A DNA stretch of 64,000 bases, from positions 253,089 through 317,088 of the forward strand of contig NZ_CALEJS010000041.1 in the NCBI RefSeq assembly GCF_937898475.1, read 5' to 3'. The stretch's first letter is position 1. Each line of letters begins with the position of its first letter. The stretch is from an uncultured Chitinophaga sp. (GTDB lineage Bacteria; Bacteroidota; Bacteroidia; Chitinophagales; Chitinophagaceae). Below, piece after piece: positions 35,951 to 44,269 of this stretch. A program made the position numbers and the translations under genes. The notes below the pieces were generated by a model. That model had not been told where the DNA came from. It saw only the letters and a list, made by a program, of their open reading frames with translations, and made no database searches.

Positions 35951-37408
35951 ATGCAAAGAGTATATATACTGTTATTGCTTGCAGGCAGCTTATCCATGTC
36001 CTGCAATAAACTGACGGAAGATCCTGGTTCCATCATCACCGCTTCGCAATTCTATAAAACCGAATCAGACGCCAGGGCTGCCGTTGCGGCGGTGTACAGC
36101 ACCCTGAACAGCGATCCTGCCGGTGATTTCCCGATCTACGGCAGAAACCTTAACCTGCTGACAGGTAACGGCAGCGATGACCAGGTGTTCAGTCCGTCCA
36201 ATACCAACCCCGATGTACGCGCACTTGGTACCGCCACGTATGTGGCCACCAACGACCGCATAATGAAAAGCTGGCAGCAGCACTACTACGGTATCAGCAG
36301 GGCCAACGTCGCTATTGACAATATTCCCGATGTGCCGATTGATACCGCCCTGCGCTCACAGCTGGTAAGGGAGGCGAAGTTCATACGGGCGCTGCTGTAC
36401 TTCAACCTGGTGCGTTTTCATGGCGATGTGCCCCTGATACTGCACGATCCTGCTACGGTAGATGTGACCAAACTGCTGGTACCCCGCAGCTCCAAGGACA
36501 GTGTGTATCAACAGATCATTGCAGACCTGGCAGATGCTGTGAACCTGCCCAAATTCCTTACCGGCGCCGATAAAGGAAGGGTTACCAGCGGTGCGGCACA
36601 CGGGCTGCTGGCCAAAGTGTATGTTACCCGCCGTCAATGGACGGCCGCCCTTACCGAATTACAAGAGGTGATCAACGGCGGTTATGGTTATGACCTCTTC
36701 GAAAATTTCCAGGACGCTTTCCAGAAAGCAACGAAAAACGGTAAGGAGCATATCTTTTCCGTACAGTTTGAAACCAACCTGGGCGCAAAGAACAGTACAC
36801 AGTTTGTCAGCTCCGGCTCCTTTAACTCTTTCAATGTGGCGGTGTTCCCCGGCGATCTTCCTTCAGACAGTCTTTACCCCCTGTTTGAAGCGCATGATGC
36901 CCGCCGTGCCGTTACCTTCTTCACCAGCCTGTATAATGCGGCCACCGGCAGAACAGTGGACTTTGGCGCACCCCGCTTTGCCAAGTTTATAGACTTCAGC
37001 CTGTCGCCCCTCACCAACCAGGGACAAAGCGGCCTGAATTACCCGGTACTCCGCTATGCAGACATCCTGCTGCTGTATGCCGAAACCCTGAATGAAATAA
37101 ACGGCGGTCCTACCGCAGCAGCCTATACGGCTATTAACCGGGTACGCAGCCGGGCGCACCTCCCTGATCTCGCTACCGGTCTTAACCAATCGCAGTTCAG
37201 GGAAGCTGTGTTCCTGGAAAGAAGGAAAGAATTCATCCTGGAAGGCAACCGCTGGTTTGACCTGGCCCGGAGAGGTGGCAGCTACCTCTATGATGCATTG
37301 AAACAGCTGCCGGCTAAAACCGGGGCCGCGCTGAAAGATACCCTGTATCCCATCCCGCAGCGTGAAATAGACCTGAACCCATTGCTGACGCAGAACCCGG
37401 GATGGTGA
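35951..37408 (+). CDS. SusD/RagB-family surface glycan-binding lipoprotein
   Basis: 485 residues with a lipoprotein signal (LLAGSLSMSC, Cys18). SusD features: NKLTEDPGSIITASQFYKTESDARAAVAAVY, AKFIRALLYFNLVRFHGDVPL, the TPR-like helices, ADILLLYAETLNEI, AINRVRSRA and RRKEFILEGNRWFDLARRG. It caps the SusC barrel and captures glycan at the surface. Short 18-base spacing to SusC shows one operon; the sulfatase follows 53 bases later. Confidence 0.97.
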   Translation: MQRVYILLLLAGSLSMSCNKLTEDPGSIITASQFYKTESDARAAVAAVYSTLNSDPAGDFPIYGRNLNLLTGNGSDDQVFSPSNTNPDVRALGTATYVATNDRIMKSWQQHYYGISRANVAIDNIPDVPIDTALRSQLVREAKFIRALLYFNLVRFHGDVPLILHDPATVDVTKLLVPRSSKDSVYQQIIADLADAVNLPKFLTGADKGRVTSGAAHGLLAKVYVTRRQWTAALTELQEVINGGYGYDLFENFQDAFQKATKNGKEHIFSVQFETNLGAKNSTQFVSSGSFNSFNVAVFPGDLPSDSLYPLFEAHDARRAVTFFTSLYNAATGRTVDFGAPRFAKFIDFSLSPLTNQGQSGLNYPVLRYADILLLYAETLNEINGGPTAAAYTAINRVRSRAHLPDLATGLNQSQFREAVFLERRKEFILEGNRWFDLARRGGSYLYDALKQLPAKTGAALKDTLYPIPQREIDLNPLLTQNPGW

Positions 37409-37461
37409 TAAAGTTCATGGCCTGTGAACCGGAAAAACACACATTTTAAACGCTAACAAAT

Positions 37462-39288
37462 ATGAAACAAACAGCGCTTTTATCTCTTGCCCTTGCCGCT
37501 ATTGCCAGTCAGGCTACCGCGCAGAGCAGCCCTCCGCCCGGGTTCCAGGGCGTGATCGGCAAAACGTACGCCGAATCAAAGGAATACTGGACACCGTTGC
37601 CCAAAGCGCCTGACGGCGCTCCCAATGTGCTATGGATCTTACTGGATGATGTAGGCTTCGGCGCCGCCAGCGCATTTGGCGGCCTGATCCCCACTCCCAC
37701 CTTTGACAGCCTTGCCAGCAATGGTTTGCGGTATACCAATTTTCACACCACCGCCATCTGCGCCCCTACCCGGGCTTCGCTGCTCACGGGCCGCAACCAG
37801 CATACTGCGCATATGGGCGGCTTTGCGCACACCTTCCTTTCTGCCGGCTTCCCCGGCTGGGACGGCCGCATTCCTGCTGAAAAAGGCACCATTGCAGAAA
37901 TACTGCGGGACAATGGCTACAATACCTTTGCCGTGGGTAAATGGGGAGTGACGCCAGATGCAGACACCACTGATGCAGGGCCCTTTGACCGCTGGCCCAG
38001 CGGCAAAGGCTTTGAACATTTCTACGGCTTCCTGGGATCACAAACAGACCAATACCGCCCCGCCCTGGTAGAAGACAATGCACACATACAGCCCGATGGC
38101 AGACACCTGAATGAACAGATCACCGACAAAGCCATTCACTACATTACGCGGCAGAAAAAAGCAGCGCCGGATAAACCTTTCTTCCTGTACTACGCCCCCG
38201 GCGCTACCCATGCGCCCCACCAGCTGCCCGCTCAATGGAGGGACATCTACAAGGGAAAGTTTGATGAAGGCTGGGACGTATACCGCGAAAAAGTGATCGC
38301 CGCCCAGAAGAAGCTGGGCGTAATTCCCGCCAATGCACAACTGCCCCCGCGTAACCCTAACATCAAAGCCTGGGCCGCGCTGCCGGCGGAAGAAAAACGC
38401 CTGTACGCCCGCTTCATGGAAGTGTATGCAGCTTATCTCACTTATACCGATCATGAGATTGGCCGCATTATCAATCACCTGAAAGAGATCAACCAGCTGG
38501 AAAATACACTGGTGTTCGTGATTGTTGGAGACAATGGCGCCAGCAAGGAAGGCACCTATGAAGGCGTGGTGAACCGTGCCCGTTTCGGCGCTGCTGTTAC
38601 GGAAGAAGAAGCGTTGAAAAAAGCGCTGGCGGAGTATGACAAGATCGGCACCCCGGAAGGCCTGCAGACCAACTATCCTTTGGGATGGGCAGAAGCGGCC
38701 AATACGCCTTTCAAGTACTACAAACAGGATGCTAACGCGGAAGGGGGTACGCACAATCCGCTCATTGCTTTCTATCCTAAAGGCATCAAAGACAAAGGAG
38801 GCATCCGCAAACAATACGGGCACGTAATAGACCTGCTGCCCACCACCCTGGATATTGTTGGCATTCAGCAGCCGGAAGCCATCCGCGGCATCCGCCAGGA
38901 TAGTGTGCAGGGCATCTCCCTGGCTTATTCAATTACAGATGCTACGGCGGCTTCACGCCACCATGTACAGTATTACTACATCTTCGGTTCACGCGCTATT
39001 TACAAAGATGGCTGGAAAGCAGGCGTAGCGCATCACCCGGACTATATTGATATCAATACCCCTGCTACCGGCGCTGCACCGGTAAAGAAAGGGTTTGACA
39101 ACGAAGTATGGGAACTGTATAACCTGGAGGAAGACTTTAATGAAAGGAACAACCTGGCGGCCAAATACCCCGAAAAGCTGAAAGAGCTGCAGGCCCTGTT
39201 TGAAAGCGAAGCCAAAAAGAACAATGTTTACCCGCTGATAGACTGGGAAGATGTCTTCAACAGGAGACGGCTGACGGCGGTAAAATAG
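37462..39288 (+). CDS. Arylsulfatase, Cys-type S1 family
   Basis: 608 residues with a signal peptide (cleavage near ATAQS). The formylglycine motif is C100-A-P-T-R in TTAICAPTRASLLTGRN; calcium ligands LLDDVGFG (about 62-63) and GDNGASKEG are present. The Cys must be converted to formylglycine by a maturase encoded elsewhere. It probably cleaves sulfate esters from the glycan imported by the SusCD pair upstream, so the three genes are a minimal sulfated-glycan locus, although no glycoside hydrolase is included. The fold length and NYPLGWAEAANTPFKYYKQ-type insert are typical of large arylsulfatases. Confidence 0.93.
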   Translation: MKQTALLSLALAAIASQATAQSSPPPGFQGVIGKTYAESKEYWTPLPKAPDGAPNVLWILLDDVGFGAASAFGGLIPTPTFDSLASNGLRYTNFHTTAICAPTRASLLTGRNQHTAHMGGFAHTFLSAGFPGWDGRIPAEKGTIAEILRDNGYNTFAVGKWGVTPDADTTDAGPFDRWPSGKGFEHFYGFLGSQTDQYRPALVEDNAHIQPDGRHLNEQITDKAIHYITRQKKAAPDKPFFLYYAPGATHAPHQLPAQWRDIYKGKFDEGWDVYREKVIAAQKKLGVIPANAQLPPRNPNIKAWAALPAEEKRLYARFMEVYAAYLTYTDHEIGRIINHLKEINQLENTLVFVIVGDNGASKEGTYEGVVNRARFGAAVTEEEALKKALAEYDKIGTPEGLQTNYPLGWAEAANTPFKYYKQDANAEGGTHNPLIAFYPKGIKDKGGIRKQYGHVIDLLPTTLDIVGIQQPEAIRGIRQDSVQGISLAYSITDATAASRHHVQYYYIFGSRAIYKDGWKAGVAHHPDYIDINTPATGAAPVKKGFDNEVWELYNLEEDFNERNNLAAKYPEKLKELQALFESEAKKNNVYPLIDWEDVFNRRRLTAVK

Positions 39289-39307
39289 AGACAGTCAGCA
39301 GTTTGAA

Positions 39308-39363
39308 GGTTTAAAAGTTTGAAGGTGCCCTAACGGTTTGGGGCGCCTTCAAACTTTCAAACC
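39308..39363. repeat. GTTTGA-type hairpin between convergent genes
   Basis: Arms 39308-39329 and 39342-39363 pair over 22 bases with two wobbles. It sits between the sulfatase and DoxX 3' ends and can act as a bidirectional terminator. Confidence 0.75.
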
Positions 39364-39371
39364 TCAAACTT

Positions 39372-39818
39372 TTAAACGGTAATCAGTCTGTCCAGAGACC
39401 ACTTCCCTCCTCCCGTTATCAGCATGGCGATACACATACCTATTACGAGCAGATGGTATTCAAAACCTTCACTTCCGGCGGGAGCCTGGGCAAACCAGTT
39501 CATAAAGAATCCTGTTTTGTAATGTACCACGATGATCATACCAATGAAGAGGCCCAGCATGCCAAGGGCGGCAATCCTGGTAGCGAAGCCTGTTAACAGC
39601 AGCAGGGTACCGCCGCATTCTACCAGTATCACCATAACAGCGGTAAAGGTGGAGAGGCCCGCTACCTGCGTTAAATACTGCATTTCGCCGGAAAGCCCGG
39701 GGCCGTTGAACCATCCGAATAATTTCTGGGCGGCATGGGGAAAAATGACAAGGCCCAATGTCAGTCGCAGGATCATGCCTGTCCAATTGTTTTCTGTAGC
39801 TAAAATTTGTTGGATCAT
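39372..39818 (-). CDS. DoxX-family membrane protein
   Basis: 148 residues with four membrane segments. Family pattern: LRLTLGLVIFPHAAQKLFGWFNGPG, ECGGTLLLLTGFATRIAALGMLGLFIGMI and the C-terminal EYHLLVIGMCIAML. DoxX proteins are quinone- or redox-associated inner-membrane proteins of unclear reaction. The Crp/Fnr gene lies upstream on the same strand with a terminator between. Confidence 0.88.
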   Translation of the reverse strand: MIQQILATENNWTGMILRLTLGLVIFPHAAQKLFGWFNGPGLSGEMQYLTQVAGLSTFTAVMVILVECGGTLLLLTGFATRIAALGMLGLFIGMIIVVHYKTGFFMNWFAQAPAGSEGFEYHLLVIGMCIAMLITGGGKWSLDRLITV

Positions 39819-39888
39819 TGCTTTGTACTTTCATTTTTGACAGTACAAATTTGGGGAGGGATGGGGGTACAAACCTGTGATGTTTGTT

Positions 39889-39916
39889 AAAAAAAAGTTG
39901 TGATAAAGATCACAAC
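39889..39916 (-). terminator. Terminator after the Crp gene, resembling a CRP box
   Basis: GTTGTGA (39897-39903) and TCACAAC (39910-39916) form a perfect seven-pair stem followed on the minus strand by eight T, so it is a good terminator for the Crp/Fnr gene that ends at 39921. The same sequence also fits the TGTGA-N6-TCACA binding consensus of CRP and lies about 80 bases before the DoxX start. Confidence 0.75.
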
Positions 39917-39920
39917 CACC

Positions 39921-40490
39921 TCACAACTTCCGGCTCTTTAACCTGCTCAGCGTTTCTCTTGTGATGCCCAGGTAGGAAGCCACATGCTGCTGCGATACTC
40001 TCTGCTCCACATGCGCATATCTTGTTAAAAACTCCGCATATCTTTCCGCAGAAGATTTCTGCATAAACAACACACGCCTTTGCAATGCCACGAAGGCATG
40101 CAGGATAATAATCCGGAAATATCTTTCCAGGGCGGGTATTTCCAGGAAAAGCTGTTCCAGTTTTACCCGTTCTATCTGCAGCACTTCCGTATCTTCCAGG
40201 GCTTCGATATTATATGCCGTAGGCGTGTTGGTGAGCATACTATACCAGTCTGAGATCCACCAGTCTTCAAAGCCGAACTGCATTACGTTCTCGCGGCCTT
40301 CATCATCTACTTCATACTGCCGCAGGCCGCCTTTGATCACAAAATGATCATAGCGGCAGATATCTCCTTCCTGCAGCAGGTATTGCCGCCTGCGTAATTT
40401 TTTATGCTGCAGCGCAGCACAGAATTTTTCGCGTTCTGCCGGCGCTAATGTGACGTGCCGGGCTATATGGGCCAGTATCAATTCATACAT
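39921..40490 (-). CDS. Crp/Fnr-family transcriptional regulator
   Basis: 189 residues. An N-terminal cyclic-nucleotide-binding-like beta barrel (about 20-115: LQEGDICRYDHFVIKGGLRQYE) is followed by a dimer helix and a C-terminal HTH, SQQHVASYLGITRETLSRLKSRKL. The recognition helix keeps the R-E-T-x-x-R arrangement that in E. coli CRP contacts TGTGA half-sites. No Fnr-type cysteine cluster is seen. It is divergent from the Bor-like lipoprotein gene. Confidence 0.88.
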   Translation of the reverse strand: MYELILAHIARHVTLAPAEREKFCAALQHKKLRRRQYLLQEGDICRYDHFVIKGGLRQYEVDDEGRENVMQFGFEDWWISDWYSMLTNTPTAYNIEALEDTEVLQIERVKLEQLFLEIPALERYFRIIILHAFVALQRRVLFMQKSSAERYAEFLTRYAHVEQRVSQQHVASYLGITRETLSRLKSRKL

Positions 40491-40652
40491 GGTCCAAAAG
40501 TACTCAAATACCCTGTAACCGGTAATACCATTTGTCCGCCGCTGGCTGCCATCCGTTAAACATCCCCTGCCACTTACGTGGTTCCAGACGGCGGCCTTCC
40601 CAATATCCCGTATTTTAACATAAATGTTTGTGTTTCACCCAAAATTCCCACT

Positions 40653-40976
40653 ATGAAACATGTATACACCGCCCTGTTATTTGCTGCCTGTTGTATAGCA
40701 TTCAGCAGCTGCTATACCTACAGGGTGGCCACCCATGCCCAATCGGGCACCGGTGTCAGGAAAGTGACCGCCCATAGCTATTTCTGGGGGCTTGCACAAC
40801 AGAAAGATATTCCCACCCCCAACTGCGATTCGCTCGGTATTTACGGGATGTCTGAAGTGCGGGTAAGGAATAATTTCGGGTACACCCTGATCACCGTGAT
40901 TACGCTCGGTATTTACAGTCCCATACGGCTGGAATACAAATGCGGCAAACCTTGTCCTAAAACCGCTGAACTATGA
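40653..40976 (+). CDS. Bor/Iss-like lipoprotein
   Basis: 107 residues from the ATG at 40653, chosen for the lipoprotein signal MKHVYTALLF...AFSSC (Cys about 20). The mature part resembles the lambda Bor/Iss family: YFWGLAQQ, an NCDSLGIYGMSEVRVRNNF block and the closing TLGIYSPIRLEYKC. Bor is an outer-membrane lipoprotein tied to serum resistance in enteric bacteria; homologues in Bacteroidota have no known role. Its stop overlaps the next start by four bases (ATGA), so translation is coupled. Confidence 0.7.
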   Translation: MKHVYTALLFAACCIAFSSCYTYRVATHAQSGTGVRKVTAHSYFWGLAQQKDIPTPNCDSLGIYGMSEVRVRNNFGYTLITVITLGIYSPIRLEYKCGKPCPKTAEL

Positions 40977-42472
40977 GCATGAAGATCTTCAAAACAAATG
41001 ATCATACCTGGGAGAACCAGCATGAAACATTTGTGTACAATATTGAGAACCGTTACGAGCTGGCTAATGGCGATGGCAGCGCCATAGAAAGCTACAATGC
41101 CGCCACCGCAGGTTTTCAGCAACTGATACAGGAAGCAATCCGCAACAGCAGTCACCTGCGCGGCCTGGGAGCCGGCTGGTCCTGGACGCCCATCGCCGCT
41201 ACACCAGGCATTATGCTGGAAACAAAATCACTGAACACCGTCTTTACCATTACGCCTGCCAGTGTGAGCCCGGCCTATAAAGGCGATCCCTCCAAACTGT
41301 TCATGGCGCAATGCGGCACCGGTGTGTGGGAGCTGCACAACTTCATGAAGCAGCGTAAGCTGTCGCTCAAGACATCCGGCGCCAGTAACGGGCAAACCAT
41401 TGCAGGCGTTATTGCTACCGGCGCACATGGCTCTGCATTTGATGTAGGCTCCGTACAGGATTATGTGACCGGCCTGCATCTTATTGTAGGCGGTACGCGC
41501 CACATATGGCTGGAACGCGCCTCCTACCGGGTGGTGTCAGACCGCTTTACAGGATTGATCGGCGCAGAACTGGTAAGGGATGATGTATTGTTTTACGCAG
41601 CCCTGGTAAGTTTTGGCAGCTTCGGCATCATTCATGGCGTGATGATAGAAACAGAGGATATCTTCCTGCTGGAAGCCCATATGCAACAAAAGACCTTTGA
41701 CAAAGCCCTGCGCGATATTATGTGCACGCTTGATTTCTCAAAGGCCACGCTGCCCTGCGGCAATGAACGCCCCTATCATTTCCAGGTGATCATCAACCCC
41801 TACGACAAAAAAAACCTTGCGTATGTGACCACCATGTACAAGCGGCCCTTTCGTACCGACTATACAGCGCCTGTACGTAACTCAGCCGGTATTGGTCCCG
41901 GCGATGATGCGCCCTGCTTTGTAGGCAAGCTTACAGATGCCGTTCCCAAACTGGTGCCCACCTTGGTGAACAAACTGCTGGCCGGCTCGCTCAAACCTTT
42001 CGAAAAGCAATGCGGCACCCTGGGCGAAATTTTTGACAACACCACCCTGCATGGCAAGCTGTTGAGCGCTGCCATCGGCATCCCTATAGAACGGGTAGGA
42101 GATGTGATAGACCTGCTGGTCAGTATGAACAAATCAAAAGGCCCCTTCTCCGGCCTGTTTGCCTTCCGCTTTGTGAAACAGTCAAAAGCTCTGCTGGCCT
42201 TTACGCGTTATCCTTACACCTGCGTGGTAGAACTGGATGGCGCTTTCTCCGCCACTACCTATGCGTTCTATAGTGAAGTATGGAAAGAGCTGGACAAGCA
42301 GAATATCCCTTATGCTTTTCACTGGGGCAAGGTGAATGAGCTGACGCCCGCCCGATTGAGAAGGATGTATGGCGACAGTCTTGATCAATGGAAGGCATCC
42401 CGCAAACAGTTAATGGATCCGCAGACGCTCGCTGTATTTACGAACCCCATCATACAGCAGTGGGGCTTATAA
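40973..42472 (+). CDS. FAD-linked oxidoreductase (aldonolactone-oxidase type)
   Basis: 499 residues. The PCMH/FAD-binding-4 domain covers about residues 20-200: LRGLGAGWSWTPIAA, MAQCGTGVWELHNFM, GASNGQTIAGVIATGAHGS, the last being the pyrophosphate-binding part. The C-terminal half corresponds to the substrate domain of L-gulonolactone/arabinono-lactone oxidase-like enzymes (CVVELDGAF ... PYAFHWGKVNELTPARLRRMYG, where H-W-G-K is typical). No signal peptide. Four-base overlap with the lipoprotein gene and 68 bases to poxB suggest one unit of redox genes. Confidence 0.85.
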   Translation: MSMKIFKTNDHTWENQHETFVYNIENRYELANGDGSAIESYNAATAGFQQLIQEAIRNSSHLRGLGAGWSWTPIAATPGIMLETKSLNTVFTITPASVSPAYKGDPSKLFMAQCGTGVWELHNFMKQRKLSLKTSGASNGQTIAGVIATGAHGSAFDVGSVQDYVTGLHLIVGGTRHIWLERASYRVVSDRFTGLIGAELVRDDVLFYAALVSFGSFGIIHGVMIETEDIFLLEAHMQQKTFDKALRDIMCTLDFSKATLPCGNERPYHFQVIINPYDKKNLAYVTTMYKRPFRTDYTAPVRNSAGIGPGDDAPCFVGKLTDAVPKLVPTLVNKLLAGSLKPFEKQCGTLGEIFDNTTLHGKLLSAAIGIPIERVGDVIDLLVSMNKSKGPFSGLFAFRFVKQSKALLAFTRYPYTCVVELDGAFSATTYAFYSEVWKELDKQNIPYAFHWGKVNELTPARLRRMYGDSLDQWKASRKQLMDPQTLAVFTNPIIQQWGL

Positions 42473-42540
42473 ACTACTGCAGCGTCCGATAATTTTACAA
42501 GGGGGACTTCCTAACTTTATAGACAACAAACAGCCCTGAT

Positions 42541-44265
42541 ATGTCGACTATTGCTGCAGCCCTTGTTTCCATCCTGCGGAAAGCAGGAGTGCGCCGTATT
42601 CACGGCATTGTAGGCGACTCACTCAATGCGATCACGGAAGAGATCCGTAAAAGCGGAGACATTGAATGGATCCACTACCGGCATGAAGAAGCGGCGGCTT
42701 TTGCCGCCAGTGCAGAAGCACAGCTCACCGGTAAACTGGCCGTATGCGCGGGCAGCTGTGGCCCCGGTAACCTGCACCTGATCAACGGCCTTTATGATGC
42801 CCACCGCAGTATGGCCCCCGTGCTGGCTATTGCAGCGCATATTCCCAGCAGTGAGATCGGCACCGGCTATTTCCAGGAAACGCATCCTGAGCTGGTGTTC
42901 AGGGAGTGCAGCCATTATTGTGAGATCATTTCTTCCGGGCGGCAAATGCCCAGGGTATTACAGATTGCCATGCAATATGCGGTAGGCATGAGAGGTGTTG
43001 CCGTGGTGGGCCTATCCGGCGATGTTGCCATGGAGAAAATTGAATGGCCGCAACTGGAGCACGATCTGGCGCCTATCCGTGCCAGTGTACGTCCCTGTGA
43101 TACAGAACTGCAGGACCTAGCCTCGCTCATCAACCAATCTGCCCGCGTAACCCTGCTGTGCGGTAGCGGCTGTGCGGGTGCACATGCCGCTATCCTGCAG
43201 CTTGCTGACAAGATCAGTGCACCGGTGGTACATTCATTAAGGGGCAAGGAACATGTAGAACACGATAATCCTTTTGATGTGGGGATGACCGGCCTCATAG
43301 GGCACTCCTCCGGTTATCATGCCATGCGGGAGTGCGACCTGCTGCTGATGCTGGGCACTGATTTTCCCTACAAAGACTGGTACCCGGAAGATGTAAAGAT
43401 CGTGCAGGTTGACATACGGCCCGAGCGGCTGGGCAGAAGATGCCGGCTGCACCAAGGCCTGGCTGGAGATGTAAAGGAAACGGTAACAGCGCTGCTGCCG
43501 CTGCTGGAAAAGAAAACAGACCGCGGCCATCTTACCAAAAGCATGAACAGGTATGCCGGCAGCAGGGAACGCCTTGAAGCGCATGCTAAGGGCAAACAGG
43601 GGGTGCAGCCCATCCACCCCGAATATCTTACCAAACTGGTAAGCGATACGGCTGTTGACAATGCCATATACACTGCAGATGTAGGCGCCCCTACAGTATG
43701 GGCTGCACGCTATCTTAAAATGCGGCGCGAACAAAGACTGATCGGTTCTTTTAATCATGGCTCCATGGCGGCTGCTATGCCAATGGCCATTGGTGCGCAG
43801 CTGGCGTTTCCGGGCAGACAGGTGATCGCTTTATGCGGCGACGGCGGTTTCAGTATGCTGATGGGCGAAATACTCACCATCCAGCAATATAATCTCCCGG
43901 TAAAACTGGTATTGTATAATAACAGCTCCCTGGGCTTTGTAGCCATGGAGATGAAAGTAGCGGGGCTGCCGCCTTTTGGCACCGATCTTAAAAATCCCAA
44001 TTTTGCCAGGATGGCCACTGCCATGGGCATGCCCGGTATCAGGGTGGAAAACCCGGAAGAAATACAGCCTGCACTCTCTAAGGCTTTCGCTCACCCGGGC
44101 CCTGCACTGATAGATGTGGTGGTAAACCCCTCTGAACTATCCCTGCCGCCTGCCATTAATTTCAAGGAAGCAAAAGGCTTCAGCCTTTACATGCTTAAAC
44201 AGGTGCTGGCGGGCGAAGGTGCGGAAGTATGGCAGACCGTGAGCACCAATTTCCTGAACAAATAG
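42541..44265 (+). CDS. poxB: Thiamine-diphosphate-dependent pyruvate dehydrogenase (quinone)/pyruvate oxidase
   Basis: 574 residues in the three-domain ThDP fold: N-terminal PYR domain with the catalytic Glu in YRHEEAAAFAAS, a central FAD-binding domain, and the PP domain with GDGGFSMLMGEILTIQQYNLPVKLVLYNNSSLGF (the GDG...NN ThDP motif). The C-terminus contains a short amphipathic tail (LSLYMLKQVLAGEGAEVWQTV type) like the membrane-binding segment of PoxB. It decarboxylates pyruvate to acetate and CO2, giving electrons to quinone. Acetolactate synthase is the main alternative but the gene order and tail favour PoxB. Confidence 0.85.
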   Translation: MSTIAAALVSILRKAGVRRIHGIVGDSLNAITEEIRKSGDIEWIHYRHEEAAAFAASAEAQLTGKLAVCAGSCGPGNLHLINGLYDAHRSMAPVLAIAAHIPSSEIGTGYFQETHPELVFRECSHYCEIISSGRQMPRVLQIAMQYAVGMRGVAVVGLSGDVAMEKIEWPQLEHDLAPIRASVRPCDTELQDLASLINQSARVTLLCGSGCAGAHAAILQLADKISAPVVHSLRGKEHVEHDNPFDVGMTGLIGHSSGYHAMRECDLLLMLGTDFPYKDWYPEDVKIVQVDIRPERLGRRCRLHQGLAGDVKETVTALLPLLEKKTDRGHLTKSMNRYAGSRERLEAHAKGKQGVQPIHPEYLTKLVSDTAVDNAIYTADVGAPTVWAARYLKMRREQRLIGSFNHGSMAAAMPMAIGAQLAFPGRQVIALCGDGGFSMLMGEILTIQQYNLPVKLVLYNNSSLGFVAMEMKVAGLPPFGTDLKNPNFARMATAMGMPGIRVENPEEIQPALSKAFAHPGPALIDVVVNPSELSLPPAINFKEAKGFSLYMLKQVLAGEGAEVWQTVSTNFLNK

Positions 44266-44269
44266 GCGC

